From Bradyrhizobium sp. (GTDB taxonomy: Bacteria; Pseudomonadota; Alphaproteobacteria; Rhizobiales; Xanthobacteraceae): DNA of 41,099 nucleotides. Position 1 is the first letter of the stretch, and the number at the start of each line of letters is the position of its first letter. Of this stretch, positions 1 through 8,517 are shown piece after piece. The position numbers and the translations under genes are program-made. Below the pieces are notes generated by a model, which worked only from the letters and a program-made list of their open reading frames with translations, was not told where the DNA came from and made no database searches. The DNA is taken from contig NZ_JAURXB010000113.1 in assembly GCF_030654605.1 (NCBI RefSeq), forward strand, positions 1-41,099, written 5' to 3'.

Positions 1-41
1 TTCTGCCACATCGCGACCGGATCGTTGCTCTTGTCTGCCAT
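1..41 (-). CDS. N-terminus of an unidentified protein, cut by the window edge
   Basis: Only the first 13 codons are present; they read MADKSNDPVAMWQ on the minus strand. The ATG at 41-39 is preceded by a strong GGAGGG ribosome-binding site at about 6 bases, which is why I believe it is a real start. The rest lies outside the window. The short acidic start followed by a DPxxMW pattern resembles the beginning of some phasin-like or polyester-granule proteins of rhizobia, but that is recollection and too short to assign. It is divergent from the hydrolase starting at 268. Confidence 0.55.
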   Translation of the reverse strand, partial: MADKSNDPVAMWQ

Positions 42-126
42 CGGCGCCCTCCAGCGTAATCACCGGGGGCTTTGGCGCCCCGCCTTTTGGTCCATACCAC
101 ACTGTTGCGACAGGGCGGTCAACATC

Positions 127-165
127 GCCGGCGTCATTTTGATCGCCGGCGTCGATTTGATCGCC
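127..165. repeat. Short tandem repeat in a divergent promoter region
   Basis: Two adjacent 18-base units (127-144 and 145-162) differ at two positions and are followed by the first three bases of a third. Each begins GCCGGCGTC and ends TTTGATC. They lie in the 226-base space between the edge gene and the alpha/beta hydrolase, where the promoters of both should be. The repeat could bind a regulator or be a chance duplication. Nothing else in this space could be assigned. Confidence 0.5.
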
Positions 166-267
166 CCGTGCGATTTGTCAGGCCGCCTGCCGCACCGGAG
201 CCTTCTGCGGCGCGAAAAACCGTGCCATAGAGTTCCCAGTCGCTTGCCATTCGAGGGAGCCCATTAC

Positions 268-1188
268 GTGAATTCGTCAACCCATCAGCCGCCGCAGATC
301 GCGCGGGCCAACGGCATCGACATTTGTTACGAGATCTTCGGCGACGCCGGCGCGGAGCCGATGCTGCTGATCATGGGGCTCGGCGCGCAGATGATCCTGT
401 GGGACGACGAGTTCTGCCGTGAACTCGCGGCCCGCGGATTTCGCGTTATCCGCTTCGACAATCGCGACATCGGAAAGTCCGGCCGGCTGAGCGGCGGCCA
501 GCGCCTGACCCTGCTCGAACTGATGAAACTCCGGTTCCTGAAAATTCCGGTGGCCGCGCCGTACAAGATCAGGGACATGGCCGAGGACACCACCGGGCTG
601 ATGGACGCACTCGGCATCAAGTCGGCGCACATCGTCGGCGCCTCCATGGGCGGCATGATCGCCCAGGAAATCGCCATCTCGTTTCCGCAGCGGGTGCGCT
701 CGCTCACCTCGATCATGTCGACCACCGGCAATCCGAAGGTGCCGCCGCCGACCCGCGAGGCGGCGGCGATGCTGATGGCGCCGCCGCCGACTACCAAGGA
801 AGAATATATCACGCGCTTCGCCCAGACCTGGAAGGTGCTGCGCGTCGGCCATTTCCCGCTCGACGAAGCCAAGGACCTCGAACGCGCCGAACGCACCTTC
901 GAGCGCGGCCTCAATCCCAACGGCGTCGGCCGCCAGCTCCGCGCCATCCTGGCCTCGGGCAGCCGCAAGCCACGGCTGCACGCCGTCAAGGCGCCGACGC
1001 TGGTGATCCACGGCACCGTCGATCCGCTGGTCCGTCCCGAGGGCGGCAAGGACACCGCAGCCTCGATCCCGGGCGCCAAGCTGCTGATGATCGAGGGCAT
1101 GGGCCACGCGCTGCCGATTCCGATGTGGCCGGAAATCATCGACGCGATCGACAAACATGCCCATGGGGCGGTGGCGAAGGCGGCGTAG
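268..1188 (+). CDS. Alpha/beta hydrolase
   Basis: A 306-residue alpha/beta-fold serine hydrolase. The nucleophile elbow GASMGG places the serine at residue 127. The acid is probably Asp252 in HGTVDP and the histidine His280 in GMGHA, so the triad is complete. The segment MGLGAQMILWDDEF followed by FDNRDIGKS is typical of esterase-like or peroxidase-like members of this family with unknown substrates. The GTG start at 268 has GAGGGAG about 9 bases upstream and sits just before the homologous region; the frame stays open to 25, but that extension looks non-coding. It is transcribed alone, and the next gene starts 39 bases downstream. The substrate cannot be inferred. Confidence 0.85.
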   Translation: MNSSTHQPPQIARANGIDICYEIFGDAGAEPMLLIMGLGAQMILWDDEFCRELAARGFRVIRFDNRDIGKSGRLSGGQRLTLLELMKLRFLKIPVAAPYKIRDMAEDTTGLMDALGIKSAHIVGASMGGMIAQEIAISFPQRVRSLTSIMSTTGNPKVPPPTREAAAMLMAPPPTTKEEYITRFAQTWKVLRVGHFPLDEAKDLERAERTFERGLNPNGVGRQLRAILASGSRKPRLHAVKAPTLVIHGTVDPLVRPEGGKDTAASIPGAKLLMIEGMGHALPIPMWPEIIDAIDKHAHGAVAKAA

Positions 1189-1227
1189 TTTCGGCATTCG
1201 GTGGCGTATTAACGAAATGCTCTTGGC

Positions 1228-3003
1228 ATGACAGGATTTCTTGGCTTCGCCCCCATTTACGTGAATGGGTTGCTGGCGATATTCTTCGTCTTTGTTCTGC
1301 CGGGACTGGTGCTTGTCCGCGCGTTCGATATTCCGGGTTTTCCGCAGCGCTGGCTCGCCATCTACCTCAGCAGCCTGGTGGCGAACCATGCTCTGGTGAC
1401 GCTGATCGCCCTGTTCCATCTCGACCCGCTCACGACCTATCGCGTCGTCGCGGCCGTGCTGATCGCCGCCCTGATCTTCATGATGGCAAGGAAAGTCGCA
1501 GCGCCGGGAACGCCGGCCCAGCCGGGCACATCGGTCCTTCTGCTATCGGACGTGAAGTGGATGGTCGGCAGCCTCGTCGTGCTCGGCTTCACCTATTTCA
1601 ACATCTGGAAACACGGCGTTCCCAACATCTTCCAGAACAGCGACCCCGTGAACTGGAACATCTGGGCGCGGATCTGGTCGGACGGATTGTTTCCGGTCCG
1701 CTCCATGGGTTATCCGCAATTCATTCCGACCACCTGGGCGGCCACCTACATCTTCATCGGGTCAGCAGAACAGTATTTTGCTTTTTATACCTATATCGTT
1801 CTCATCACCGTCCCCATCGTCCTGTTGACGGCAATCCTGGGCCGGCTGAGCTGGCGCTATGCGGTGTCCCTGCTCTTCGTGTTCGTCTGGTTCGTGGCTG
1901 AAATTCGCGAGCCGTGGATCAGATCTACCCTGCAGGAGGGATTTCCGGACTGGATCGCCGCGATTTTTGCACTTGGCGGCACCGCGCTATTTCTCACCAA
2001 CGCTCCTGAAGGCGATTTCGATCGACGGAAAATCGTCACGGCGCTGCTGTCGCTGTGTCTTCTCGCCATCGCCGCAGCGACGAAACCAATGCACGGCCTG
2101 GTGGCGATCGCGCTCCTGATCGCGACCTGTACCGATGCCGCCAGATATCTCCGGGGCACCGAGAGAAACAGGCTCATCGCCGCCGCGATCGGCGTGGTCG
2201 CGATTTTCGTCGCCACCTATGCCATCAATTATTCACATCTTGCGTTCCGGGGGATGCCTCACTACCCGGTGACGGAGTTGTCCGAAAGGCTTTCCCGGGC
2301 CGCCAACCTGCTCAATTCGAACTTCACGTTGCCGTTTCGCATTCTGCTTGTCGCCGGCCTTGCGCTGTGCCCGTTCCTGCCGCGGGTGCGATGGCTCGCA
2401 CTACCGCTGGGGGCAGGACTGTGGTTGTGGGCCAACACCGCCAGCTACGACCTGCGGAATGCGCTGGGACTCCTGCTGATCACCGCTTTCATTCCGCTGT
2501 TTGCGGTGGCGCGCCGATTGACAACGGCACGGGGCGCCACGGGCGAGCGACCGTGGCATGTTCGGGATATCGCCGTCGCGGCCGGCGTGGCCGTGCTTTG
2601 TGTCGTTCTGACGCTACCGCTGGCACTCAATGACGAGAAACTGAAACAACGGTTCGCCCACGAGCAGATGATCCGGGGGTTCGGGATCGAGATCAATCAG
2701 AACGTGGAGAAACTGCTGGTTCGCGGTTGCACGGTCTTCAGCGTCGACGCCTATATCACCACGATTGCGGCCTTCCAGAAATTTCTGTCCCAGATCCGGT
2801 TCTTCCATGTCGCCGACCCGCTATCCGATCAACTTGCGCAGCAAATCAGTGAATCAGCCGGCTGCACCGGCATCCTCTATCCGCCTCACCTGACCCATCC
2901 GACGATCCTGGATTTCATAGCCGCGCAGACCAAGGCGCGCGGCTACCGGAAAGTGGTCGAAGGCTCGGGCATGACGTTACTGGTATCGGATGCGCGTCCC
3001 TAG
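1228..3003 (+). CDS. Polytopic membrane protein, possible GT-C glycosyltransferase
   Basis: This 591-residue protein consists mostly of hydrophobic segments (for example residues 12-32, 44-63, 73-88, 112-124 and many more to about 460), with a soluble C-terminal part of about 130 residues. The layout of many membrane helices, an acidic loop near residues 137-143 (NSDPVNW) and a C-terminal extracytoplasmic domain fits GT-C transferases, which use lipid-linked sugars. No family signature was recognised, so this is an inference. The tail-to-tail neighbour, a dolichyl-phosphate-mannose-synthase-like enzyme fused to a GtrA domain, supports a sugar-lipid role. The ATG at 1228 has no clear ribosome-binding site. 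The last 4 bases overlap the end of that neighbour. Confidence 0.7.
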   Translation: MTGFLGFAPIYVNGLLAIFFVFVLPGLVLVRAFDIPGFPQRWLAIYLSSLVANHALVTLIALFHLDPLTTYRVVAAVLIAALIFMMARKVAAPGTPAQPGTSVLLLSDVKWMVGSLVVLGFTYFNIWKHGVPNIFQNSDPVNWNIWARIWSDGLFPVRSMGYPQFIPTTWAATYIFIGSAEQYFAFYTYIVLITVPIVLLTAILGRLSWRYAVSLLFVFVWFVAEIREPWIRSTLQEGFPDWIAAIFALGGTALFLTNAPEGDFDRRKIVTALLSLCLLAIAAATKPMHGLVAIALLIATCTDAARYLRGTERNRLIAAAIGVVAIFVATYAINYSHLAFRGMPHYPVTELSERLSRAANLLNSNFTLPFRILLVAGLALCPFLPRVRWLALPLGAGLWLWANTASYDLRNALGLLLITAFIPLFAVARRLTTARGATGERPWHVRDIAVAAGVAVLCVVLTLPLALNDEKLKQRFAHEQMIRGFGIEINQNVEKLLVRGCTVFSVDAYITTIAAFQKFLSQIRFFHVADPLSDQLAQQISESAGCTGILYPPHLTHPTILDFIAAQTKARGYRKVVEGSGMTLLVSDARP

Positions 3004-4043
3004 TCCTCGGTGGCGGCTTCGTTCCAGCGCCGGAAAATGAAATCCCGGATGAAGAGAAAATTGAACAGAAACACAAGGGTATCTGCGACGATCTTGGTAA
3101 GAAGCGGCACATTGACAAGCTGCAGCAACTGAATCTGCAGAGCACTGGATATCAGGCCGGACACCAGCACGAGCCCGATGTACTCGACGAAAATCCTGAC
3201 GCTGATCTTTCTGCGGAAAACAAAACTCTGCAGCAAGGCCAGTTGCACCCACAGTGAAATCATTCGCGCCGACATGTTCGACAGCAGGATTTGCTGAGTC
3301 GATCCGAAGATGATCCAGAACGTCACCAGGTCGGTCGCGGCAGCGGCCACGCTGGCCAGCGCGTAACGCAGCAGGACAAAATAGATCTTCAGGGAATCGT
3401 ACAGCGGCCGGAAATGGGATTCCCGGTTTTCGTCGATGTAGATGGTCTGGATCGGTATTTCCCGAAATCCGATGCGCTCGTTGGTCAGGATGATCAGCTG
3501 CTCGGTTTCGAATTCATAGCGGTTGGCGCGAATGCCCAAGCTCAGTTCGCCGAGCCGCCGCGGGATTCCGCGCAAGCCGGTCTGCGTGTCCGACAAGTTG
3601 AGGCCGATCAGGAAACGGTAGACATAGCGCGAGATGATGTTGCCGATCTTGCTGCGGAAGGGAACGTCGCGCTTGAAGCTGCGCGAGCCGAAGATGGCCT
3701 CGGTCGGCCGCGATCGAAGTTCGTTCGCGACATTCAGGATGTCTTCTATCGCGTGCTGCCCGTCAGCGTCGGCGGTGACAACCCCGATGCAATCGGGGTA
3801 GTTCACCAGAATATGGTTGATACCATGCTTGAGCGCCGCGCCCTTGCCGAGATTGACGGCGTTCTTCAGAACAACGGTGTCGGATATTCGGGCGGCGCGC
3901 CGAAACAGTTCGTCGTAGGCCGGGCCGCTGCCATCATCGACAACGACAATGGGCGATGGGTCGATCTGCCGAAACCGTTCCAGCAATTCGCAAAACAGCA
4001 CCGTCGGCTGGTAGGAGGGGAACAGAAAGAGGATCGGCTGCAT
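3000..4043 (-). CDS. Polyprenyl-phosphate glycosyltransferase (GT2) fused to a GtrA-like membrane domain
   Basis: A 347-residue two-domain protein. Residues 1-215 form a GT-A fold of family GT2: VVVDDGSG at 33-40, the metal-binding DADG at 92-95, and DTQTGLRG at 152-159, a hallmark of dolichyl-phosphate mannose synthase-like enzymes. These charge a lipid phosphate carrier with a sugar from a nucleotide sugar at the cytoplasmic face. Residues 220-340 contain about four membrane helices typical of GtrA proteins, thought to help flip the sugar-lipid. Together with the membrane protein at 1228-3003 it could make, flip and transfer a sugar to an envelope acceptor. The sugar and the acceptor are unknown. 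Confidence 0.88.
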   Translation of the reverse strand: MQPILFLFPSYQPTVLFCELLERFRQIDPSPIVVVDDGSGPAYDELFRRAARISDTVVLKNAVNLGKGAALKHGINHILVNYPDCIGVVTADADGQHAIEDILNVANELRSRPTEAIFGSRSFKRDVPFRSKIGNIISRYVYRFLIGLNLSDTQTGLRGIPRRLGELSLGIRANRYEFETEQLIILTNERIGFREIPIQTIYIDENRESHFRPLYDSLKIYFVLLRYALASVAAAATDLVTFWIIFGSTQQILLSNMSARMISLWVQLALLQSFVFRRKISVRIFVEYIGLVLVSGLISSALQIQLLQLVNVPLLTKIVADTLVFLFNFLFIRDFIFRRWNEAATED

Positions 4044-4089
4044 GGCGGACTTCTAACCACGCTGTGTGGCCGGGTAAAGCGCTTCGTCG

Positions 4090-7000
4090 CTATCCCCCCG
4101 CCCACACATCCAGCACGTAGCGATTGCCGGTGCCCATTTCCTCGATCCAGCGCAATCCCGCCTCCGCGTCGGCGCCCTTGCGCTCCCGGTAGATCGCCAC
4201 CAGCGCGGCCTTGACGTCCGGCTCCATCTTGCCGCCATCGCCGCACACGTAGATGATCGCGCCCTGTTCGATCAGGCTCCAAACACGCTCCTTCTGCGCC
4301 GCCACCAGATGCTGCACATAGGTTTTCGGGCCTTCGGCGCGCGAGAACGCGGTGTGCAGTTCGGTGATCCCTGCTGCGGCCCACGCCTTCAGCTCGTCCG
4401 CATAGAGATAATCCTGATCGGGATGACGGCAGCCGAAGAACAGCATGGCCGGACCGAGGCTGGCGCCTTTGGACCTACGCGCCTCACGCTCCGCGAGGAA
4501 GCCGCGGAACGGCGCCAGACCCGTGCCCGGTCCGATCATGATGACGGGCACGCTGTTGTCGTCGGGCAATCTGAATCCGGCCTTGGTCTCGCGCACCGTG
4601 GCGTGGATGGTCTCGCCCGCGCGGCGACTGGCGAGGTAGTTCGAGCAGATGCCCTTGTAGACGCCGCGTCCGGAACTCGCGGGACCTTCCACCACTGCGA
4701 CGGTGACGCTGCAGCTGTTGGCATCGACCGACGGCGACGACGAGATCGAATAGTAGCGTGGCGCCAGCAGCGACAGCATTTCGAGATAGGCATGGAACGG
4801 CAATTCGCAGGCCGGATGCTCTTCAAGCAGGTCGAACACCGATTTGCGCTTGGTCAGGATGTCGGCGCGATAGCGTTCGGTGGCGGCGGCATCGTCACCG
4901 ACATAGGCCAGCAGCTTCGGCCTGGTCATCGGGCAGCGCGTGTGCTCCGACATGATCTGGATCTGCTTGCGGGTCGCGACCTGCTGCAGCTCGACGAATT
5001 CGGAAAGCAGGCGCCCGACCGACACCACGTCACCGACCGGCAATTGCGCGCGGCGGCCTTGCGCGACCTGCAGCCGGATCTGGTCTCCGGGAAGAAATCC
5101 GAAGCGGCGCGCGACGGCATCCACCAGCGAGGGATCGTTACGCGGCACCACGCTGAGATGGTCACCGACCCGGTAGCTGACGCCGGCAGGCAGCTGCACC
5201 TCGATGTGCCGGGTCGAGCGATCCGAGGCGCCGGCGCCGGTCCTGTTCTGCAGTTCGCTATTGGCAAGCACCTTCATCGGCGCCACGGCGCCCAGCGCCA
5301 CGATCGCATTGACCGCCGATGGCGCCACCGGCTCGATCCGGTACAGCGGTTCGTCGTCGGCGCTGCGGCTGAAACTCGAATCGACGCCGAATTCCTTCAT
5401 CGCCAGCGGTGCGGCCTTGGCGAACCAGCTCTCGAACTGGCCATCGAGGTCGCTGCGGGCATCGCCTTCGCCGCGCGGATATACGCTGCGCGCGCCATGG
5501 GCCGCCAGTTGCTCGTCAATCAGCCGCGGGACCGACTGATAGGTCGCGGCCCAGTCGCTGTTGCCGCAGCCGAACACCCCGTAACGCACCTTTGCAAGGG
5601 CATCCTTCGGCAGGTCGCCGCCGAGCCATTTGACGAACCGGGTGGCGTTGTCGGGGGGCGCGCCATTGTAGGACGCGCAGAAGATCAGCACGCCGCCCTG
5701 TTCCGGCAATTGGCCTGCGAAATCATCGAGCGGCGCGAGTTTGGTGGCAAAGCCGTTGACCTCGGCGAGGTCGGCGACCCGGATCGCCAGTTCCTCGGCG
5801 GTGCCGAGGTTCGATCCGTAGAGCACCAGCAGCGGCGTGTTGTGGCTCGGGCGCGTGCGCGCAGGCGCCGCCGCAGCACCGGTCGAAACCGCCGCGGTCG
5901 CCGTGGCGCGGCCGGCAAACGCGCCGCGCTCGGTATCGGTGCGCGGACGCACCTTGATCTTGAAGCCGTCGGGCTTGATGGTCAGCGTCTCCTTCAGCAC
6001 CATCTGATAGCGGTGGTTGTCGATCAGCTTGAAGCGCTGCAGGATCATGCCGATCGCCAGCGCCGCCTCATGCATGGCGAAGCCGCGGCCGATGCAGGCA
6101 CGCTGACCGTTGCCGAACGGCTTCCAGGCATTGACCGGACGCGCCGCCTCGGCCTCCCGGCTGAAATTCTCGGGATCGAAGGCGTCGGGATTGGGTCCCC
6201 AGACACTGGGGTCGCGGTGCAACGCCATCACCAGCACGGTGATAAACGTGTTCTTCCTGAGCTGGTATTTGCCGCCGATGGTTTCGTCCTTCAGCGGCGA
6301 GATGCCATAGGCCGGCGCCGGCGGCCACAGCCGCAGCGCCTCTTTCAGAATTTGCGTGATGTAGGTGAGCTGCGTGACCTGCTGATAGGTCGGCCGCGCG
6401 TCAGTATCGGGGCCGAGCACCCGGTCGACTTCCTCATAGGCCTTCTTCAGCACGTCGGGGTGCTTCAGCAGCGCATACAGCGTGCAGGACAGCAAGCCGC
6501 TGGTGGTCTCATGGCCCGCGATCAGGAAGGTATTGATCTGGTAGCGGATGTTGACGTCGTCGAGCTGTTCGCCGGTGGCGCGGTCGACGCCGGTCATCAT
6601 GGCGCCGAGCATATCCTTCTTGCCCTCGGCGGCCTCGGCGTTCTTGCGGCGCTCGGCGACGACCTCGTCGACCATCCTGTTCATGAAGGCGACGTCGGCG
6701 GCGAGATCGCGGCGGCGCTTCTGCAGCCACAGGTTCTCCAGCGGAATGCCGCGGGTCATCATGATGGTCTCGAGCGAGCGCACCAGCGATTCCACGAAGG
6801 GGTGGTAATCGCGCCGGTAGAATGAATTGAACCGGTAGTCGAATCCGCACAGGCCGATGGTATCCAGCGTCAGCGCCGTCATGTCGTGCACGACGTCGAT
6901 TTCCTCGTCGCCGTTCAGCCGCTCCCACTTCTTCACCAGCTGTTCGGCGATGTCGACCATGCTGGGATGGTAGGACTGCATGGCGCGGTTGCCGAACGGC

Positions 7001-7329
7001 GTCAGCAGGATGTTGTGCGCCTTGCTCCAGTTTGGCTCAGTGGTGTCGGCGGTGAACAGGCCGTCGCCGCCGATCGCGCGGACCCGGCGCAGCGAACCGC
7101 GCACCGCCTTGTCGAACCGCTTCTCGTCGCTGAGTTCGTCGATCAGATCGTGACCGGCGACGATCACCAGCGGCGCGCCCATCATGTCGAGCCAGAAGAT
7201 CGGCCCGAGCTCCTTGACCAGCCGCACCAGATGCTGCACCGGCGCGTTGGCGTCCAGCGACAGCATGTTACCGACCACCGGCTTCTTCGGCGGATGCGGG
7301 ATCGGGCTCAGTTTGTTGGTCGACGCCAT
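4090..7329 (-). CDS. Self-sufficient cytochrome P450/NADPH-P450 reductase (CYP102-type)
   Basis: A 1079-residue fusion of a P450 monooxygenase with its diflavin reductase, as in P450 BM3. P450 part: I-helix AGHETT at 271-276, ExxR in EALR, and heme loop FGNGQRACIG with the ligand Cys412. An Ala/Thr-rich linker (about 463-499) leads to an FMN flavodoxin domain beginning LLVLYGSN near 501, an FAD domain with YYSISSSP at 859-866, and an NADPH domain with GPGTGLAPFRGF near 933. The family hydroxylates fatty acids and similar chains at subterminal positions. The length matches CYP102A6-like proteins of Bradyrhizobium. The ATG at 7329 has AGGGGA just upstream. Aligned with BM3 from memory, Phe87 is kept (Phe92) but the carboxylate-anchoring Arg47 and Tyr51 are Ala52 and Ile56. 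Confidence 0.96.
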   Translation of the reverse strand: MASTNKLSPIPHPPKKPVVGNMLSLDANAPVQHLVRLVKELGPIFWLDMMGAPLVIVAGHDLIDELSDEKRFDKAVRGSLRRVRAIGGDGLFTADTTEPNWSKAHNILLTPFGNRAMQSYHPSMVDIAEQLVKKWERLNGDEEIDVVHDMTALTLDTIGLCGFDYRFNSFYRRDYHPFVESLVRSLETIMMTRGIPLENLWLQKRRRDLAADVAFMNRMVDEVVAERRKNAEAAEGKKDMLGAMMTGVDRATGEQLDDVNIRYQINTFLIAGHETTSGLLSCTLYALLKHPDVLKKAYEEVDRVLGPDTDARPTYQQVTQLTYITQILKEALRLWPPAPAYGISPLKDETIGGKYQLRKNTFITVLVMALHRDPSVWGPNPDAFDPENFSREAEAARPVNAWKPFGNGQRACIGRGFAMHEAALAIGMILQRFKLIDNHRYQMVLKETLTIKPDGFKIKVRPRTDTERGAFAGRATATAAVSTGAAAAPARTRPSHNTPLLVLYGSNLGTAEELAIRVADLAEVNGFATKLAPLDDFAGQLPEQGGVLIFCASYNGAPPDNATRFVKWLGGDLPKDALAKVRYGVFGCGNSDWAATYQSVPRLIDEQLAAHGARSVYPRGEGDARSDLDGQFESWFAKAAPLAMKEFGVDSSFSRSADDEPLYRIEPVAPSAVNAIVALGAVAPMKVLANSELQNRTGAGASDRSTRHIEVQLPAGVSYRVGDHLSVVPRNDPSLVDAVARRFGFLPGDQIRLQVAQGRRAQLPVGDVVSVGRLLSEFVELQQVATRKQIQIMSEHTRCPMTRPKLLAYVGDDAAATERYRADILTKRKSVFDLLEEHPACELPFHAYLEMLSLLAPRYYSISSSPSVDANSCSVTVAVVEGPASSGRGVYKGICSNYLASRRAGETIHATVRETKAGFRLPDDNSVPVIMIGPGTGLAPFRGFLAEREARRSKGASLGPAMLFFGCRHPDQDYLYADELKAWAAAGITELHTAFSRAEGPKTYVQHLVAAQKERVWSLIEQGAIIYVCGDGGKMEPDVKAALVAIYRERKGADAEAGLRWIEEMGTGNRYVLDVWAGG

Positions 7330-7350
7330 CGCGATAGTTTCCCCTGGCTG

Positions 7351-7381
7351 ATCTTACTTTAGTGGCGCACCGCCCTCACAA
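7351..7381 (-). promoter_or_regulatory. Weak candidate promoter for the CYP102-type gene
   Basis: On the minus strand TTGTGA (7381-7376) and TAAGAT (7356-7351) are 19 bases apart, ending about 21 bases before the P450 start codon. The spacing is longer than the usual 17, so this is only a possibility. It would let the P450 be expressed separately from the upstream genes across the repeat. Confidence 0.2.
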
Positions 7382-7383
7382 CA

Positions 7384-7465
7384 TCATTGCGAGCGAAGCG
7401 AAGCAATCCATCGTGCAACAGAAAGGAAGAATGGATTGCTTCGTCGCAAGGGCTCCTCGCAATGA
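7384..7465. repeat. Palindromic intergenic repeat, family 1 (copy 1)
   Basis: Imperfect inverted repeat whose outer arms are 7384-7411 and 7431-7465. Both arms carry TCATTGCGAG at the outer end and GAAGCAATCCAT at the inner end. A longer diverged copy lies at 40911-41018. It sits between the epoxide hydrolase and the P450 genes. Such elements are common between genes in Bradyrhizobium and Rhodopseudomonas (from memory). The transcript could fold into a long stem, which might affect termination or mRNA stability. Confidence 0.85.
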
Positions 7466-7488
7466 CGATGAGAGGCCGGTGCCGCTTG

Positions 7489-8484
7489 TCACCCAAACCG
7501 CTTCCTGCGCCATTCGATCAGCTTGGCGCTGACCTCGTCCGGCTTTTCCTGTTGTGTCCAGTGGCCGCTGTCGCGAACCAGGTATTTTTCGAGATCGGGA
7601 ATGATCTTCTCCATGCCGTCGGCCGAGGACGGCGGCAGCACGTGATCGTTCTCGGCCATGATCATCAGCGACGGCACCCGCACGGTATGGTCGATGTCGG
7701 CCGAACGCTGCCAGTTGCGCGACATGTTGCGGTACCAGTTGATGCCGCCGGTGAATCCGGACTTTGTAAAAGTGTCGACGAACACCTTCTTCTCTTCCGG
7801 CGACAGGATCGGCGTGCGCGGGTCGTGCTTGGCGTCATAGGCCGCGATCATCTGCGGGAACGCCAGATTCAGCCGCGGCGACGCGCCGACGCCGGCGACC
7901 ACTTCTTCCGCCGGCGCGTTGCCGCGCGGCACCGGCTTGCGCATGAAGGCATCGAAGGTCTGCTCGACCCGGCTGCCGAAGATCTTATCGGGCTCGCGCG
8001 CCGGGTCCTGGAACTGGACGATATACATGTGCTCGCCGAAACGCTTGCGCAGCAGATCGATCGGATCTGACGGCGCCCGGCCGGTATGCGGCGTATTGAT
8101 GCCGACCACACCGGCGACGCGATCGATGTGCCGCAGCGGCATCTGCCAGACAATGAAGCCACCCCAGTCGTGGCCGACGAAGATCGCCTTGTCGATTTTG
8201 AGATGGTCGAGCAGGCCGATCAGGTCGCCGGTGAGGTGCTCGATATCATAGGACTCGACCGGCTCCGGCCGGTCGGTCGCGCCATAGCCGCGTTGATCGG
8301 GCGCGATCACCCGGATGCCGGCTTCGCTCAACGCCTTGATCTGATGGCGCCAGGAAAACGCAATCTCCGGCCAGCCGTGGCAGAGGATGACCGGCGGCGC
8401 GTCGGTTTTCGGGCCGGCTTCGTAGTAACCCATGCGAATGCCGTTGGTCTGGGCGAACTGCAGCGGCGGCATCTCTATCATCAT
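7489..8484 (-). CDS. Epoxide hydrolase (alpha/beta hydrolase family)
   Basis: A 331-residue soluble epoxide hydrolase: it opens epoxides to vicinal diols through an ester intermediate. All key residues are visible: oxyanion motif HGWP at 36-39, nucleophile Asp106 in GHDWGG, the two cap tyrosines that activate the epoxide (Tyr154 in MYIVQF and Tyr251 in NWYRN), the acid Asp280 in ENDHV and the base His308 in SGHWTQ. The start is ATG-ATG at 8484/8481; the first was kept, but the second is equally possible. It lies 33 bases after the wax ester synthase gene and upstream of the P450 gene, so it could process epoxides made by that P450 or come from unsaturated lipids. Confidence 0.92.
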   Translation of the reverse strand: MMIEMPPLQFAQTNGIRMGYYEAGPKTDAPPVILCHGWPEIAFSWRHQIKALSEAGIRVIAPDQRGYGATDRPEPVESYDIEHLTGDLIGLLDHLKIDKAIFVGHDWGGFIVWQMPLRHIDRVAGVVGINTPHTGRAPSDPIDLLRKRFGEHMYIVQFQDPAREPDKIFGSRVEQTFDAFMRKPVPRGNAPAEEVVAGVGASPRLNLAFPQMIAAYDAKHDPRTPILSPEEKKVFVDTFTKSGFTGGINWYRNMSRNWQRSADIDHTVRVPSLMIMAENDHVLPPSSADGMEKIIPDLEKYLVRDSGHWTQQEKPDEVSAKLIEWRRKRFG

Positions 8485-8517
8485 TGGTGTCTCACTCTGA
8501 TACTCGGATACCTGGCT

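Noticed and set aside
4309..6825. Long plus-strand open frame of 838 codons
   Set aside because: It lies opposite the CYP102-type gene, which has every family motif. The frame's histidine- and arginine-rich product is typical of antisense reading in GC-rich genes.
7387..8070. Plus-strand open frame starting in the family 1 repeat
   Set aside because: It is antisense to the epoxide hydrolase and its first 27 codons are the repeat itself, a common false gene call.
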